From the NCBI RefSeq assembly GCF_008801925.2, contig NZ_CP062804.1, positions 3,100,001 to 3,164,000 on the forward strand: 64,000 nt of DNA, in the 5' to 3' direction. A model generated the notes under the pieces. That model saw only the letters and a program-made list of their open reading frames with translations. It searched no databases and had not been told where the DNA came from. Made by a program: the position numbers and the translations under genes. Positions within the stretch are counted from its first letter, which is position 1; each line of letters starts with the position of its first letter. This DNA comes from Cupriavidus basilensis (GTDB lineage: Bacteria; Pseudomonadota; Gammaproteobacteria; Burkholderiales; Burkholderiaceae). Positions 44,728-54,826 of this stretch are shown in pieces.

Positions 44728-46110
44728 ATGAGCCAAGCCACTGACCACACCTACCCTACCCGCCAGCTGTGCGAATTCCTGGCCCGCTTCACGCTGGCCG
44801 ACGTGCCCGCCGACGTGGTGGAACGCACCAAGGACCTGTTCCTCGACTGGATTGCCTCCGCCATCGCCGGCAAGGATGCACCGGCGGTGCGCAAGCTGCA
44901 GGAGTTCGTCGCCGCCATGGGCCCGCAGCAGGGCCCGGCCGAGGTGCTGGTGGATCGCCGCCGCACCTCGCCGTACTTTGCCGCGCTGATCAATGGCGCT
45001 TCCTCCCACGTGGTGGAGCAGGACGACGTGCATAACGGCTCGGTGCTGCATCCCGCCGCCGTGGTGTTCCCCGCCGTGATCGCTGCCGCGCAGGCCGAAG
45101 GCAAGAGCGGTGCCGAAGTGCTGCTGGCGTCCATCGCCGGCTACGAGGCGGGCATCCGCATCGGCGAATTCATGGGCCGCTCGCACTATCGCGTGTTCCA
45201 CACCACAGGCACCGTCGGCACGCTGGCGGCAGCCGCCGCTGTCGCCAAGCTGTATGGCATGGACGCTGAGGGCATCAACCAGGCGCTCGGCTCGGCCGGC
45301 ACGCAGGCCGCCGGCCTGTGGGAATTCCTGCGCGACGCCGCGGACTCCAAGCAACTGCACACTGCCAAGGCAGCTGCCGATGGCCTGATGTCCGCCTGGA
45401 TCGCACGCGCTGGCTTTACCGGCGCGAAACGCATCCTGGAAGGCCCGCAGGGCATGGCCGCCGGCATGTCCAGCGACGCCAACCCCGCCGCCCTGACCGA
45501 CGGCCTGGGCGAGCGCTGGGCCACCGCCGAGACCTCGTTCAAGTTCTTCGCCTCGTGCCGCCACACACACCCGGCGGCCGATGCGCTCAAGGACCTGATG
45601 CTGCGCGAGAAGATCAGCGCGGACCAGATCGCCAGCGTGACCGCCCACGTGCACCAGGGCGCCATCGACGTGCTCGGCCCCGTGACCGATCCCAAGACCA
45701 TCCACCAGGCCAAGTTCTCCATGGGCACGGTGCTGGGCCTGGTCGCCGTGCACGCGCACGCCGGCCTGGGCGAGTTCGAGGACCATGCGCTGCAGGATGC
45801 CAAGGTGGCGGCCTTCCGCGACAAGGTGGAAATGGAACTCGACGACGAGATCAATGCCGCGTATCCGCGCCAGTGGATTGGCCGCGTCACGGTCAGGACC
45901 ACCGACGGCCGCACGCTGCCGGGCCGCGTGGACGTACCCAAGGGCGATCCGGGCAATACGCTGTCGCGGCCTGAACTCGAAGCCAAGGCGCTGCAACTGG
46001 GCGCGTTCCGCCACGGCGCGAGCGAGGCCGAGATGCGCACCATCATCGCCCGCGTGTGGGCGCTGGAGAAGCAGGCGAGTGTCAACGACTGGCTGCCCGC
46101 CGCGAAATAA
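44728..46110 (+). CDS. MmgE/PrpD-family protein
   Basis: A 460-residue MmgE/PrpD-family protein, the group that includes 2-methylcitrate dehydratase PrpD and cis-aconitate decarboxylase. Conserved pieces: FLDWIASAIAGKDAPAVRKL, LINGASSHVVEQDDVHNGSV, ASIAGYEAGIRIGEFMGRSH and SFKFFASCRHTHPAADAL. The homologue in the P. aeruginosa itaconate operon has an unresolved role. ATG 44728 has CCCGGAGCC upstream. It could hydrate or dehydrate a C5-C7 polycarboxylate, or make itaconate from cis-aconitate; I cannot tell which. Confidence 0.88.
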   Translation: MSQATDHTYPTRQLCEFLARFTLADVPADVVERTKDLFLDWIASAIAGKDAPAVRKLQEFVAAMGPQQGPAEVLVDRRRTSPYFAALINGASSHVVEQDDVHNGSVLHPAAVVFPAVIAAAQAEGKSGAEVLLASIAGYEAGIRIGEFMGRSHYRVFHTTGTVGTLAAAAAVAKLYGMDAEGINQALGSAGTQAAGLWEFLRDAADSKQLHTAKAAADGLMSAWIARAGFTGAKRILEGPQGMAAGMSSDANPAALTDGLGERWATAETSFKFFASCRHTHPAADALKDLMLREKISADQIASVTAHVHQGAIDVLGPVTDPKTIHQAKFSMGTVLGLVAVHAHAGLGEFEDHALQDAKVAAFRDKVEMELDDEINAAYPRQWIGRVTVRTTDGRTLPGRVDVPKGDPGNTLSRPELEAKALQLGAFRHGASEAEMRTIIARVWALEKQASVNDWLPAAK

Positions 46111-46138
46111 CGTGGCCAATCCTGCCGAGACTCGCTCC

Positions 46139-46996
46139 ATGTCCGCCGTCACTACCGCCACTACCGCCGCCGCTACCGCCATGACCTATCTGTTCGTGCC
46201 GGGCGACCGGCCCGAACGCTTCGACAAAGCCGCGGCCGCCGCGCCCGATGCGCTGATCCTCGATCTGGAGGACGCCGTGCATCCGGACGCCAAGCCGGCC
46301 GCGCGCGCGGCCATTGCCGCGTGGCTGCTGGAGTGCGGCGCGCAGGCGCAGGCCTATGTGCGCATCAACGACGCCAGCTCGCCGGCCTTCGCCGCCGATA
46401 TGGCGTGGCTGCGCGCCCTGCCGCCCGGCGCACCGCTGGCCGGCTTGCTGGTGCCCAAGGCAGAAGATCCGGCCGCGCTTGGCGAGATCGCCCATGCGCT
46501 GGTGCAGGTCAACCCGCAGGGCCGCCTGGTCGCGATCATCGAGAGCGCGTGCGGCCTGCACGGCATCGATGCGGTCGCCAGCGCGCAAGGCGTGTCGCGG
46601 CTGGCCTTTGGTTCGCTGGACTTCGCCGTGGACCTGGGTTGCGCCCATACCCGCGAAGCGTTGCTGATGGCGCGCTCGCGCATTGTGCTGGCTTCGCGCG
46701 TGGCCGGACTGCCGCCGCCCGTGGATGGCGTCACCACCGCGCTCAAGGACGAAACCGTGCTGGCCGACGATGTAGCCCACGCGCGCGCCCTCGGCTTTGC
46801 CGCCAAGCTGTGCATTCATCCTGCCCAGCTTGCCGCGGTGCGCACGGGCTTCCTGCCCACGGCCGAGCAACTGGACTGGGCGCGGCGCGTACTGGACGCC
46901 ACCGCCAGCGGCAGCCACGCCGTGCAGGTCGACGGCAAGATGGTAGACCGCCCCGTCATCGAACAGGCCCGGCGCATGCTCGCGCTGGCAGGCTAA
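46139..46996 (+). CDS. CitE/HpcH-type lyase, citramalyl-CoA lyase-like
   Basis: A 285-residue lyase of the CitE family. Motifs: YLFVPGDRPERFDKAAAAAP, DALILDLEDAVHPDAK, LVAIIESACGLHGIDA, LAFGSLDFAVDLG and KLCIHPAQLA. Cleavage of citramalyl-CoA or a related beta-hydroxyacyl-CoA into acetyl-CoA and an oxoacid is likely. The ATG at 46139 adds a Thr/Ala tract of repeats before the conserved YLFVPG; ATG 46181 is an alternative giving 271 residues. It is the terminal step in the itaconate pathway model. Confidence 0.9.
   Translation: MSAVTTATTAAATAMTYLFVPGDRPERFDKAAAAAPDALILDLEDAVHPDAKPAARAAIAAWLLECGAQAQAYVRINDASSPAFAADMAWLRALPPGAPLAGLLVPKAEDPAALGEIAHALVQVNPQGRLVAIIESACGLHGIDAVASAQGVSRLAFGSLDFAVDLGCAHTREALLMARSRIVLASRVAGLPPPVDGVTTALKDETVLADDVAHARALGFAAKLCIHPAQLAAVRTGFLPTAEQLDWARRVLDATASGSHAVQVDGKMVDRPVIEQARRMLALAG
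46151..46180. repeat. ACTACCGCC repeats before the lyase core
   Basis: Two exact 9-bp units (46151-46159, 46160-46168) and a related GCCGCTACCGCC end exactly at the alternative ATG 46181. Confidence 0.55.
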
Positions 46997-47024
46997 CCGG
47001 CACCGAACCCGCAATCCCCCCGCC

Positions 47025-47879
47025 ATGACCCAGCTCGAAACCCTGCGCACCTGGATCGGCCGCAGTGAAAGCCGCACCGAGACCCTCTCCCCGGAACCCG
47101 TGATCGGCCTCGCGGCCACGCTCGACCTCGACGGCGACGCGCTGGTGCGCGGCCCGCTGCCGCCGCTGTGGCACTGGCTCTACTTCCTGCCGCGCGCCCC
47201 GCAGCGCGAGCTCGGCCAGGACGGCCACCCGGCGCTGGGTGGCTTCATGCCGCCGGTGCCGCTGCCGCGCCGCATGTGGGCCGGCGGCGAACTGGATTTC
47301 CGCAAGCCGCTGCGCGTGGGCGATACGGTGACGCGCACCGCCACCATCCGCAATGTCGAGCACAAGAGCGGACGCAGCGGAGAGCTATGGTTTGTCACGG
47401 TGGAGCATGTGCTCACGGTCAAGGGCCAGGTCGCGCTGACCGAGCGCCAGGACCTGGTCTATCGCGCCATGCCGGAGCCGGGGCAGCCACTGCCCGCGCG
47501 GCCGCGCCTGGCGCACCAGGCGCAATGGCAGCGCCAGTTGCGCGCCAATCCGGTGATGCTGTTCCGTTTCTCCGCGCTCACCTTCAATGGCCACCGCATC
47601 CACTACGACCACGACTACGTGCGCGACGTGGAAGGCTACCCCGGCCTGGTCGTGCACGGCCCGCTGCAGGCGATGCTCACGCTGGACCTGCTGGCGCGCG
47701 AGATGCCCGGCGCCACAGTGCGCCGTTTCGGCTTCCGCGGGCTGGCGCCGATATTCGATCACGACACGGTGACGGTGGGCGGCGCAGCCGATGCCGGCAC
47801 GCCAGGCAAGGTCACCTTGTGGACCGGTGACGATGCCGGGGGCCAGGCAATGGACGCATGGGCCGTGGTGGAGCACTGA
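47025..47879 (+). CDS. MaoC-type hydratase, itaconyl/mesaconyl-CoA hydratase-like
   Basis: A 284-residue two-hot-dog hydratase of the HTD2/mesaconyl-CoA hydratase type. The active-site loop FNGHRIHYDHDYVRDVEGYP is followed by GLVVHGPLQAMLTLDLLA. In the P. aeruginosa itaconate operon the corresponding hydratase acts on itaconyl-CoA to give citramalyl-CoA. It lies directly downstream of the lyase gene (28 bp) in the right order for that chemistry. ATG 47025 is clear. Confidence 0.9.
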   Translation: MTQLETLRTWIGRSESRTETLSPEPVIGLAATLDLDGDALVRGPLPPLWHWLYFLPRAPQRELGQDGHPALGGFMPPVPLPRRMWAGGELDFRKPLRVGDTVTRTATIRNVEHKSGRSGELWFVTVEHVLTVKGQVALTERQDLVYRAMPEPGQPLPARPRLAHQAQWQRQLRANPVMLFRFSALTFNGHRIHYDHDYVRDVEGYPGLVVHGPLQAMLTLDLLAREMPGATVRRFGFRGLAPIFDHDTVTVGGAADAGTPGKVTLWTGDDAGGQAMDAWAVVEH

Positions 47880-47896
47880 CCCGCGCAAGGACAGCA

Positions 47897-47938
47897 ACAA
47901 CGATAACAACAACATCGGGATCGAAGGGAACAACAACA
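47897..47938. repeat. AAC-triplet-rich leader of Bug gene
   Basis: Tracts of AAC (AACAACgatAACAACAAC and AACAACAAC) precede AGGAGA and the ATG at 47953. The leader is C/A-rich with few G, so little RNA structure is expected. Confidence 0.6.
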
Positions 47939-47952
47939 AGAGGAGACTTTCG

Positions 47953-48927
47953 ATGCATGCAGTCCGCAATCCATGGCGCGTAGCTGGCGCCGCTATCGTT
48001 CTGGGCTGCGCCACGCTGGTCCAGGCGCAGTCCGCTCCCGCCTATCCCACCCGCCCGGTCACGCTGATCGTGCCCTATGCGCCGGGCGGCACCACCGACG
48101 TGGTGGTCCGTCAGTTTGCCGTGGCCTTGCAGAAGTCCCTCGGCCAGACCGTGGTAGTGGACAACAAGCCGGGCGTGGCCGGCACCATGGGCGCGCTTGC
48201 CCTGCGGCAAGCAAAACCCGATGGCTACACGCTGTCGATGATGCCGGTCACCGTATTCCGTCAGCCCTTCATCCAGAAGACCGCCTTTGACCCGGCACGC
48301 GATTTCACCTACCTGTCACGCATCACCGGCTATACCTTTGGCGTTGTGGTGCCGGCCAATTCCCCGTGGAAGAACTGGGGCGATTTCCTGCGCGATGCGC
48401 GCGCCAGGCCGGGCACCGTGAGCTACGGCTCGCCGGGCCAGTACAGCTCGCCGCACATCACCATGATCGAGCTGGTGACCAAGGAAAACCTCAGCATCAA
48501 CCACGTGCCCTTCAAGGGCGATGCCGACTGCCTGAACTCGCTGATGGGCAACCATGTGCAGCTCTGCGCCGCCGGCAGCGCGGCCGGCACGCTGGTCGAT
48601 GCGGGCAAGTTGCGCTGGCTGAATCTATGGACGGCGCAGCGCTCCCCGCGCTGGCCCGACGCGCCCACGCTGCGCGAGCTCGGCTATGACATCGTCTCGA
48701 ACTCGCCCTACGGCGTGGCCGGGCCAAAGGGCATGGACCCCAAGGTGGTCAACATCCTGCAGGACGCGCTGCGGCGCGCCGCGGAAGATCCCCAGCATCT
48801 GGCCGCGCTCAAGCAGCAGGACCAAGACCTGATGTACCTGGACAGTGCCGGCTACACCCGCTTTGCCCTGCAGCAGATCGCGCAGGAGAAGGCGCTGGTG
48901 GAGCGGCTGGGCATCAAGCCGGATTGA
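47953..48927 (+). CDS. Bug/TctC-family periplasmic binding protein of the itaconate-like cluster
   Basis: A 324-residue exported binding protein. The signal peptide (MHAVRNPWRVAGAAIVLGCA) ends near VQAQSAP. Mature pieces: YPTRPVTLIVPYAPGGTTDV, VVDNKPGVAGTMGALALRQA, NHVPFKGDADCLNSLMGNHV and LVERLGIKPD. It is more divergent than the others, with a Cys in the substrate-loop region. ATG 47953 has AGGAGACTTTCG upstream. As the only transport-related gene in the cluster it may bind the C5 dicarboxylate; the P. aeruginosa operon uses a TRAP system instead. Confidence 0.92.
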   Translation: MHAVRNPWRVAGAAIVLGCATLVQAQSAPAYPTRPVTLIVPYAPGGTTDVVVRQFAVALQKSLGQTVVVDNKPGVAGTMGALALRQAKPDGYTLSMMPVTVFRQPFIQKTAFDPARDFTYLSRITGYTFGVVVPANSPWKNWGDFLRDARARPGTVSYGSPGQYSSPHITMIELVTKENLSINHVPFKGDADCLNSLMGNHVQLCAAGSAAGTLVDAGKLRWLNLWTAQRSPRWPDAPTLRELGYDIVSNSPYGVAGPKGMDPKVVNILQDALRRAAEDPQHLAALKQQDQDLMYLDSAGYTRFALQQIAQEKALVERLGIKPD

Positions 48928-49024
48928 CCGGACTGACCCTGCACCCGCGCTGCGCCAGGCCATGGCGCAGCGCGGCTTCTTCTGCTGGCGCGCTGCTTCG
49001 CGCCACCAACCTCGACACCGACCG

Positions 49025-49540
49025 ATGACCATCAAGCCATCCACAGCGAATCCCGAAGCGAGCCGCTTCGACCCGCGCGCCCACCGCATGTGCGAACAAC
49101 GTTATTTCGAGGATTTTGTGCCCGGTGAACGCTTTGTGCTGCCCTCGCGCACCATGACCGAGGCACTGTTCGCCGCCTTCCAGCTGGCGAGCGGCGACAA
49201 CCACCCGGTGCATTACGATGCAGAGTATTGCCGCGCCCACGGCATGCCGCACATGCTGGCGCACGGCTACCAGGTGCTGATCCAGACGGCGGCGGGCGCC
49301 GGCCTGTTCCCGCATATGGTGGAGGAGTCGCTGAAGGGGTTTCTCGACCAGAGCAGCCGTTTCCTGCATCCGGTCTATGTGGGCGATACGCTGTACAGCG
49401 CGCTGGAAGTCAGCGAGCTAGCGCCGAACCGCACCACCGGCGTGCTGACCTTGCGCTCGACGGTGCATAACCAGCACGGCGTGCTGGTGCTCGACGGCTT
49501 GCAGCGTTACCTGCTGCGCAAGCGCGCACCGGGCGCCTGA
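49025..49540 (+). CDS. MaoC-family dehydratase
   Basis: A 171-residue single hot-dog hydratase. The catalytic loop is intact: LASGDNHPVHYDAEYCRAHG, then MLAHGYQVLIQTAAGAGL. The sequence before Met at 49089 (MCEQRYFEDFVPGERFVLPS) matches the typical family start, so translation could begin there. ATG 49025 would add 21 residues and has no clear ribosome-binding site. It is the last gene on this strand before the convergent Bug gene. It may be a second hydratase of the cluster or a separate activity. Confidence 0.83.
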   Translation: MTIKPSTANPEASRFDPRAHRMCEQRYFEDFVPGERFVLPSRTMTEALFAAFQLASGDNHPVHYDAEYCRAHGMPHMLAHGYQVLIQTAAGAGLFPHMVEESLKGFLDQSSRFLHPVYVGDTLYSALEVSELAPNRTTGVLTLRSTVHNQHGVLVLDGLQRYLLRKRAPGA

Positions 49541-49572
49541 GCGAAGCCGCGGGAAAAAGCAAAGGCCGCGCC

Positions 49573-49600
49573 CCCCTCTCCCGCAAGCTGGTGAGGGGAG
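49573..49600. repeat. CCCCTC/GAGGGG element, dispersed repeat copy 3
   Basis: An imperfect inverted repeat, CCCCTC (49573-49578) with GAGGGG (49593-49598), between convergent genes. It resembles the other three CCCTCTCCC elements and could act as a bidirectional terminator. Confidence 0.4.
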
Positions 49601-49610
49601 CCATCCGGCC

Positions 49611-50573
49611 TCAATCCACCTGGATATTCGCCGTCTTCACTACCCCGGCCCACAGCTTCAGTTCACGCTGAATGCGGTCGGCCAGCGGCTTCGGCCCGGT
49701 GATATCGAGGTCGTAGCCGCCCTGCGTCATGCGCTGCTTGAAGGCCGGATCGTCGCCGATCGACTTCTGCGCCTTGACCAGCTTGTCCACCACATCGGCG
49801 GGCAGTTTCTGCGGGCCGATCAGCGCGTACCAGCCGGTCAGGTCATAGTTCTTCATGCCGGACTCGATCATGGTCGGCACGGTCGGCAGCGCCGCGTTGC
49901 GCGTCTTCGACGTCACGGCCAGCGCACGCACCTTGCCCCCCTGGATATGACCGATGGCGGTGCCGGTGATGTCGAACATGAAGGTCACCTTGCCACCGAT
50001 CACATCGGCCATCGCCGGCGAGTTGCCCTTGTACGGCACGTGCAGCATCTTCACCCCGCCCATCTGCGCGAGCAGCTCGGCGGACAAGTGGTTGGACGCT
50101 CCCACGCCGGCCGAGCCAAAGCTGACGCCTTCCGGATGCTTGCGCGCGTACTCGACCAGCTCGGTGACATCCTTGGCGGGGAAATCCTTGTTGATCAGCA
50201 GCACGTTGGTGTAATCGTTGATCAGGCCGATGTAGGTGAAATCCTTGGTGGGATTGAAGTTCACCGACTTCTGGATCAGCGGCGTCATGGTCATGGTGGG
50301 GCTGGCCACGAAGTACAGCGTGTAGCCGTCCGGCGTTGCCTTTGCCGTCAGGTCCGCGGCAATGGCGCCGCTGGCGCCGGCGCGGTTGTCCACCACCACC
50401 GGCTGCTTGAGCGCGCGGCCCAGGAAATCGGCGTAGATGCGCGCGGCGGTATCGACCGGGCCACCCGGGGCGTAGCCCACAATCAGCTTCACCGGGCGCG
50501 CCGGATAGTTGTCCGCCATTGCGGTGCCTTGCACCAAGGCCAGCAGCATGCCAGCCATCATCCATCGTTTCAT
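49611..50573 (-). CDS. Bug/TctC-family periplasmic binding protein
   Basis: A 320-residue exported binding protein. The signal peptide MKRWMMAGMLLALVQGTAMA is short and clean, cut before DNYP. Mature segments: YPARPVKLIVGYAPGGPVDT, VVDNRAGASGAIAADLTAKA and HVPYKGNSPAMADVIGGKVT. It is last of a three-gene group with the ligase and another Bug gene. ATG 50573 has AGGAGACTG upstream. Confidence 0.93.
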   Translation of the reverse strand: MKRWMMAGMLLALVQGTAMADNYPARPVKLIVGYAPGGPVDTAARIYADFLGRALKQPVVVDNRAGASGAIAADLTAKATPDGYTLYFVASPTMTMTPLIQKSVNFNPTKDFTYIGLINDYTNVLLINKDFPAKDVTELVEYARKHPEGVSFGSAGVGASNHLSAELLAQMGGVKMLHVPYKGNSPAMADVIGGKVTFMFDITGTAIGHIQGGKVRALAVTSKTRNAALPTVPTMIESGMKNYDLTGWYALIGPQKLPADVVDKLVKAQKSIGDDPAFKQRMTQGGYDLDITGPKPLADRIQRELKLWAGVVKTANIQVD

Positions 50574-50697
50574 CAGTCTCCTCCTTATTGTGCGTCTTGC
50601 CAGTGCCCGGGCGTGCGGGGCGCTGGCTGCGAGAACGCTTCGGCCCGCGGCGAAGCGCTGGCGGCGGCGAGTTCATCGAACCAGCCGCCGCCGGGGG

Positions 50698-52242
50698 TCA
50701 TGCCGCTACGGCGGTGCCGTCCAGCATGGCGCGCAGCGGCTGCTTCAGGAGCTTGCCGCTGGCGGTGGTGGGAATGGTCTCGATCACGCGGATCTGCGCG
50801 GGCCGCTTGTACGGCGCCAGGCTGTCCCGCAGGTAGGCCTCCAGGGCGGCAGTGTCCAGCTGCACGCCCGGCTGCGTTTCGATAAAGGCCACGACTTCTT
50901 CGTTGCCATCGGCGGCTGCGCGCCCGACCACGGCGGACTGGCGCACGCCGGGGAAGGCGTTGATGACGGATTCCACCTCGATCGGGTAGACGTTGAAACC
51001 CGAGCGGATGATCAGGTCCTTGGAGCGGCCCACGATAAACAGTGCGCCGTCTTCACCGAGAAAGCCGAGATCGCCCGTGTTGAGCCAGCCGCCCGGCAGC
51101 AGCGCCTCGGCGGTCTGCTCCGCGTTGCGGAAATAGCCGCGCATCACGCCGGGACCGCGCACGCGGATCTGGCCGCGTTCGCCCGCGGGCATCGGCTCGC
51201 CCTGTTCGCTGGTGATGCTGATCTCCACGCCTTCGACGATATAGCCGGCGGAGCAATCGGCGCGTGGCGCGTCCATGCGGGTGATGAACAGTGAACCAGC
51301 GTATTCGGTGATGCCGTAGCCGTGATGCAGCGGCTGGCCGAACCATGCCTCGGTGTCGCGCTTGAGGGTCGGGTCCAGCGGCGCGCCGCCGGTATAGAGA
51401 TAACGCAGGCGGGGAAACGCGGCGGCGCCGCTCTCCAGCGACGACGCCCGCGCCACCGCCATGATGCGCGTGAACATGGTGGGCACGCCTTGCAGCATGG
51501 TGACGCCGGGGGACTCCAGCGCGGCGAACACGTCCGCCGCATCGAAGCGCGGGCGCATCACCAGGCTGGCGCCCGCGTACAGCGTGGCCATCAGCACGGT
51601 GGCAATGCCGAAGATATGCGACAGCGGCAGCGCGCCGTAGGCAATGTCGTCGGGACCGAGATGGCGCGAGGTGGCCGAGATCCGCGCGAAGATGGTCAGG
51701 CCAGCGTGCGGCACCATCACGCCCTTGGGCGCGCCGGTGGTGCCGGAGGTATAGATCAGCGTGGCCACGTCACGCGCCTGGGCAGCGCTCACGCGCGGCG
51801 GCACCTCCGGGGCACGCAGGCTGGCGAGGCCGGGATCGAGCGCCAAGCAATCGGTGGGCTGTGCGCCGAGCCGCCTGGCATGCGCCGCGGCTACGTCGGA
51901 GACATGGCTGGTGAAGAACGTCAAAAGCGGCTCCGCATGCGCGCGGATGCCATCGATCTCGCGCGGCGAGAGCCGCGCATTGACCTGGATCGGCCACGCG
52001 TGCAGCGCACTGCAGGCGAACAGCATCACCACCATCTCGGCGCAGTTCTCGCCCACCACCATCACGCGGTCGCCCTGCCCCACGCCCTGCGCGGCAAGCC
52101 AGTCGCGGGTGGCGGTGATGCGCTGCCACAGCGTGCCGTAGCTAAGCACCCCGCTGGCCTCATGCAGGCAAGGCGCCTGGGGCGATTGCTCGGCCCAGTG
52201 CCGGGGGATGTCGTGGATGAACTCGGGGCGGAAAGAGGACAT
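50698..52242 (-). CDS. AMP-forming acyl-CoA ligase
   Basis: A 514-residue acyl-CoA ligase. The P-loop TSGTTGAPKG is at residues 165-174. YGITEYAGSL, GWLNTGDLGFLGEDGALFIV, SKDLIIRSGFNVYPIEVE and the C-terminal TTASGKLLKQPLR with the catalytic Lys are intact. It lies between two Bug genes, so it may activate the acid they capture. ATG 52242 has a weak ribosome-binding site. A degenerate 10-bp repeat lies 45 bp upstream (52287-52326). Confidence 0.9.
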   Translation of the reverse strand: MSSFRPEFIHDIPRHWAEQSPQAPCLHEASGVLSYGTLWQRITATRDWLAAQGVGQGDRVMVVGENCAEMVVMLFACSALHAWPIQVNARLSPREIDGIRAHAEPLLTFFTSHVSDVAAAHARRLGAQPTDCLALDPGLASLRAPEVPPRVSAAQARDVATLIYTSGTTGAPKGVMVPHAGLTIFARISATSRHLGPDDIAYGALPLSHIFGIATVLMATLYAGASLVMRPRFDAADVFAALESPGVTMLQGVPTMFTRIMAVARASSLESGAAAFPRLRYLYTGGAPLDPTLKRDTEAWFGQPLHHGYGITEYAGSLFITRMDAPRADCSAGYIVEGVEISITSEQGEPMPAGERGQIRVRGPGVMRGYFRNAEQTAEALLPGGWLNTGDLGFLGEDGALFIVGRSKDLIIRSGFNVYPIEVESVINAFPGVRQSAVVGRAAADGNEEVVAFIETQPGVQLDTAALEAYLRDSLAPYKRPAQIRVIETIPTTASGKLLKQPLRAMLDGTAVAA

Positions 52243-52286
52243 GATGCAAGCGATGATTAGATTGAAACCGGGCTGGCTGTTGCAAC

Positions 52287-52326
52287 GGCTGGGAATGGCT
52301 GAGTATGGCCGGGATAGGCTGGGAGT
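52287..52326. repeat. Imperfect 10-bp tandem repeats upstream of ligase
   Basis: Four units: GGCTGGGAAT, GGCTGAGTAT, GGCCGGGATA and GGCTGGGAGT, in the 91-bp gap between the Bug stop and the ligase start. Confidence 0.55.
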
Positions 52327-52333
52327 GGCGAAC

Positions 52334-53314
52334 TCACTGATCCAGATGGATGTTCGCTGACTTGATCAGGCCGTCCCACTTCTGGTACTGGGTGCGCATA
52401 TAGGTGCCGAACTGCGCCGGCGTCGAAGGAAAGGGCACCGTGCCCTGGCTGGCCAGCCGCGCCGCCAGCTCGGGCTGCGCGAGCGACGCCACGATCTCGG
52501 CGTTGAGGCGATCGACAATGGCGGCCGGGGTATTGGCCGGCGCCACTACGCCGAACCACGCGGTGAGTTCATAGCCAGGCACACCGGCAGCAGCCAGCGT
52601 CGGCACCCCGGGCAGCTGCTCGGACGGCTTGGCAGTGGTCACCGCCAGCGCGCGCACGCGGCCATCCCGCACGTACGGCAAGGCGGTGGAAATGCTGTCG
52701 AACATCATGGTCAGGCGCCCGCCGATCAGGTCCGTCATGGCCGGGGCGCTGCCCTTGTACGGCACGTGGTCGATGCGCACGCCCGCCATGTGGGTGAAGA
52801 GCTCGCCAGCCAGGTGCGACGACGAGCCGTTGCCAAAGGAGCCGTAGGTCAGCTTGCCGGGCTCGCGCCGTGCAAGCGCCAGCAGCTCGGCCACGTTACG
52901 GGCCGGGACGGAGGGATGGACCACCAGCACGTTGGGCAGGTAGGCCACGGAGGCCACCGGCGCGAAATCCTTGAGCGGGTCGTAGCCCGGCTTGTCGTAC
53001 AGGCTCTTGTTGACGGCCAGCGAGCCGAAGGTGCCGAACAGCAAGGTATAGCCATCGGCCGGTGCGCGCGCCACCGCCACGGCGGCGATGTTGCCGCCCG
53101 CGCCGGGCCGGTTCTCGATCACTACCGACTGGCCGAGCCGCACGGAAAGTGCATGGCTGACTTCACGCGCGAGCAGGTCGGTGGCGCCGCCCGGCGGGAA
53201 GGGCACCACCAGCCGCACGGGCTTGTCGGGATATGCGGCGAATGCGCTCGCCGTGGCCGCCAGCCAGCCGCATAGGGCAAGCCATCGGGTGCAACGTATG
53301 GTCCAGCGGTGCAT
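52334..53314 (-). CDS. Bug/TctC-family periplasmic binding protein
   Basis: A 326-residue exported binding protein. The signal peptide is MHRWTIRCTRWLALCGWLAA, then TASAFAAYP. Mature segments: KPVRLVVPFPPGGATDLLAR, VIENRPGAGGNIAAVAVARA and HVPYKGSAPAMTDLIGGRLT. ATG 53314 has GAGGAGACAGGCG upstream. It heads the Bug-ligase-Bug group and diverges from the acyl-CoA dehydrogenase pair at 53593. Confidence 0.92.
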   Translation of the reverse strand: MHRWTIRCTRWLALCGWLAATASAFAAYPDKPVRLVVPFPPGGATDLLAREVSHALSVRLGQSVVIENRPGAGGNIAAVAVARAPADGYTLLFGTFGSLAVNKSLYDKPGYDPLKDFAPVASVAYLPNVLVVHPSVPARNVAELLALARREPGKLTYGSFGNGSSSHLAGELFTHMAGVRIDHVPYKGSAPAMTDLIGGRLTMMFDSISTALPYVRDGRVRALAVTTAKPSEQLPGVPTLAAAGVPGYELTAWFGVVAPANTPAAIVDRLNAEIVASLAQPELAARLASQGTVPFPSTPAQFGTYMRTQYQKWDGLIKSANIHLDQ

Positions 53315-53592
53315 CGCCTGTCTCCTCGGCGTGAATTGTTTTTGTGCTGCGACGGCACTGCGCCAGTGTGCGGCAGGCGTTGGCCGCGTGCCATTTGGAT
53401 TTGGCTAAGGCCGTGTTCTGCTTGGCGTGTGCGCTTGCAGGCGGCTGGCTGGTGCTGTCCATCGGTTCGCAAGCGCGGAAGGACGGCTTTGCCATTGCGG
53501 AAGAACCGAATGCCCTGCCACCCATAAAATCCGGCAACGACTCAAGACGGCGGCCGGTGGCGGCCCGCCTTCCCAACCGAGGGGACAAACAG

Positions 53593-54801
<1,209 letters not shown>

Positions 54802-54826
54802 GAGCACAGACGGAACAAGCACAGTC

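Noticed and set aside
44728..46110. Definite cis-aconitate decarboxylase (itaconate producer)
   Set aside because: The MmgE/PrpD family has several activities and the active-site residues that would separate them cannot be checked here.
47897..47938. CRISPR-like or ncRNA repeat block
   Set aside because: The AAC tracts have no spacer structure and lie directly ahead of a ribosome-binding site. A leader is the simpler reading.
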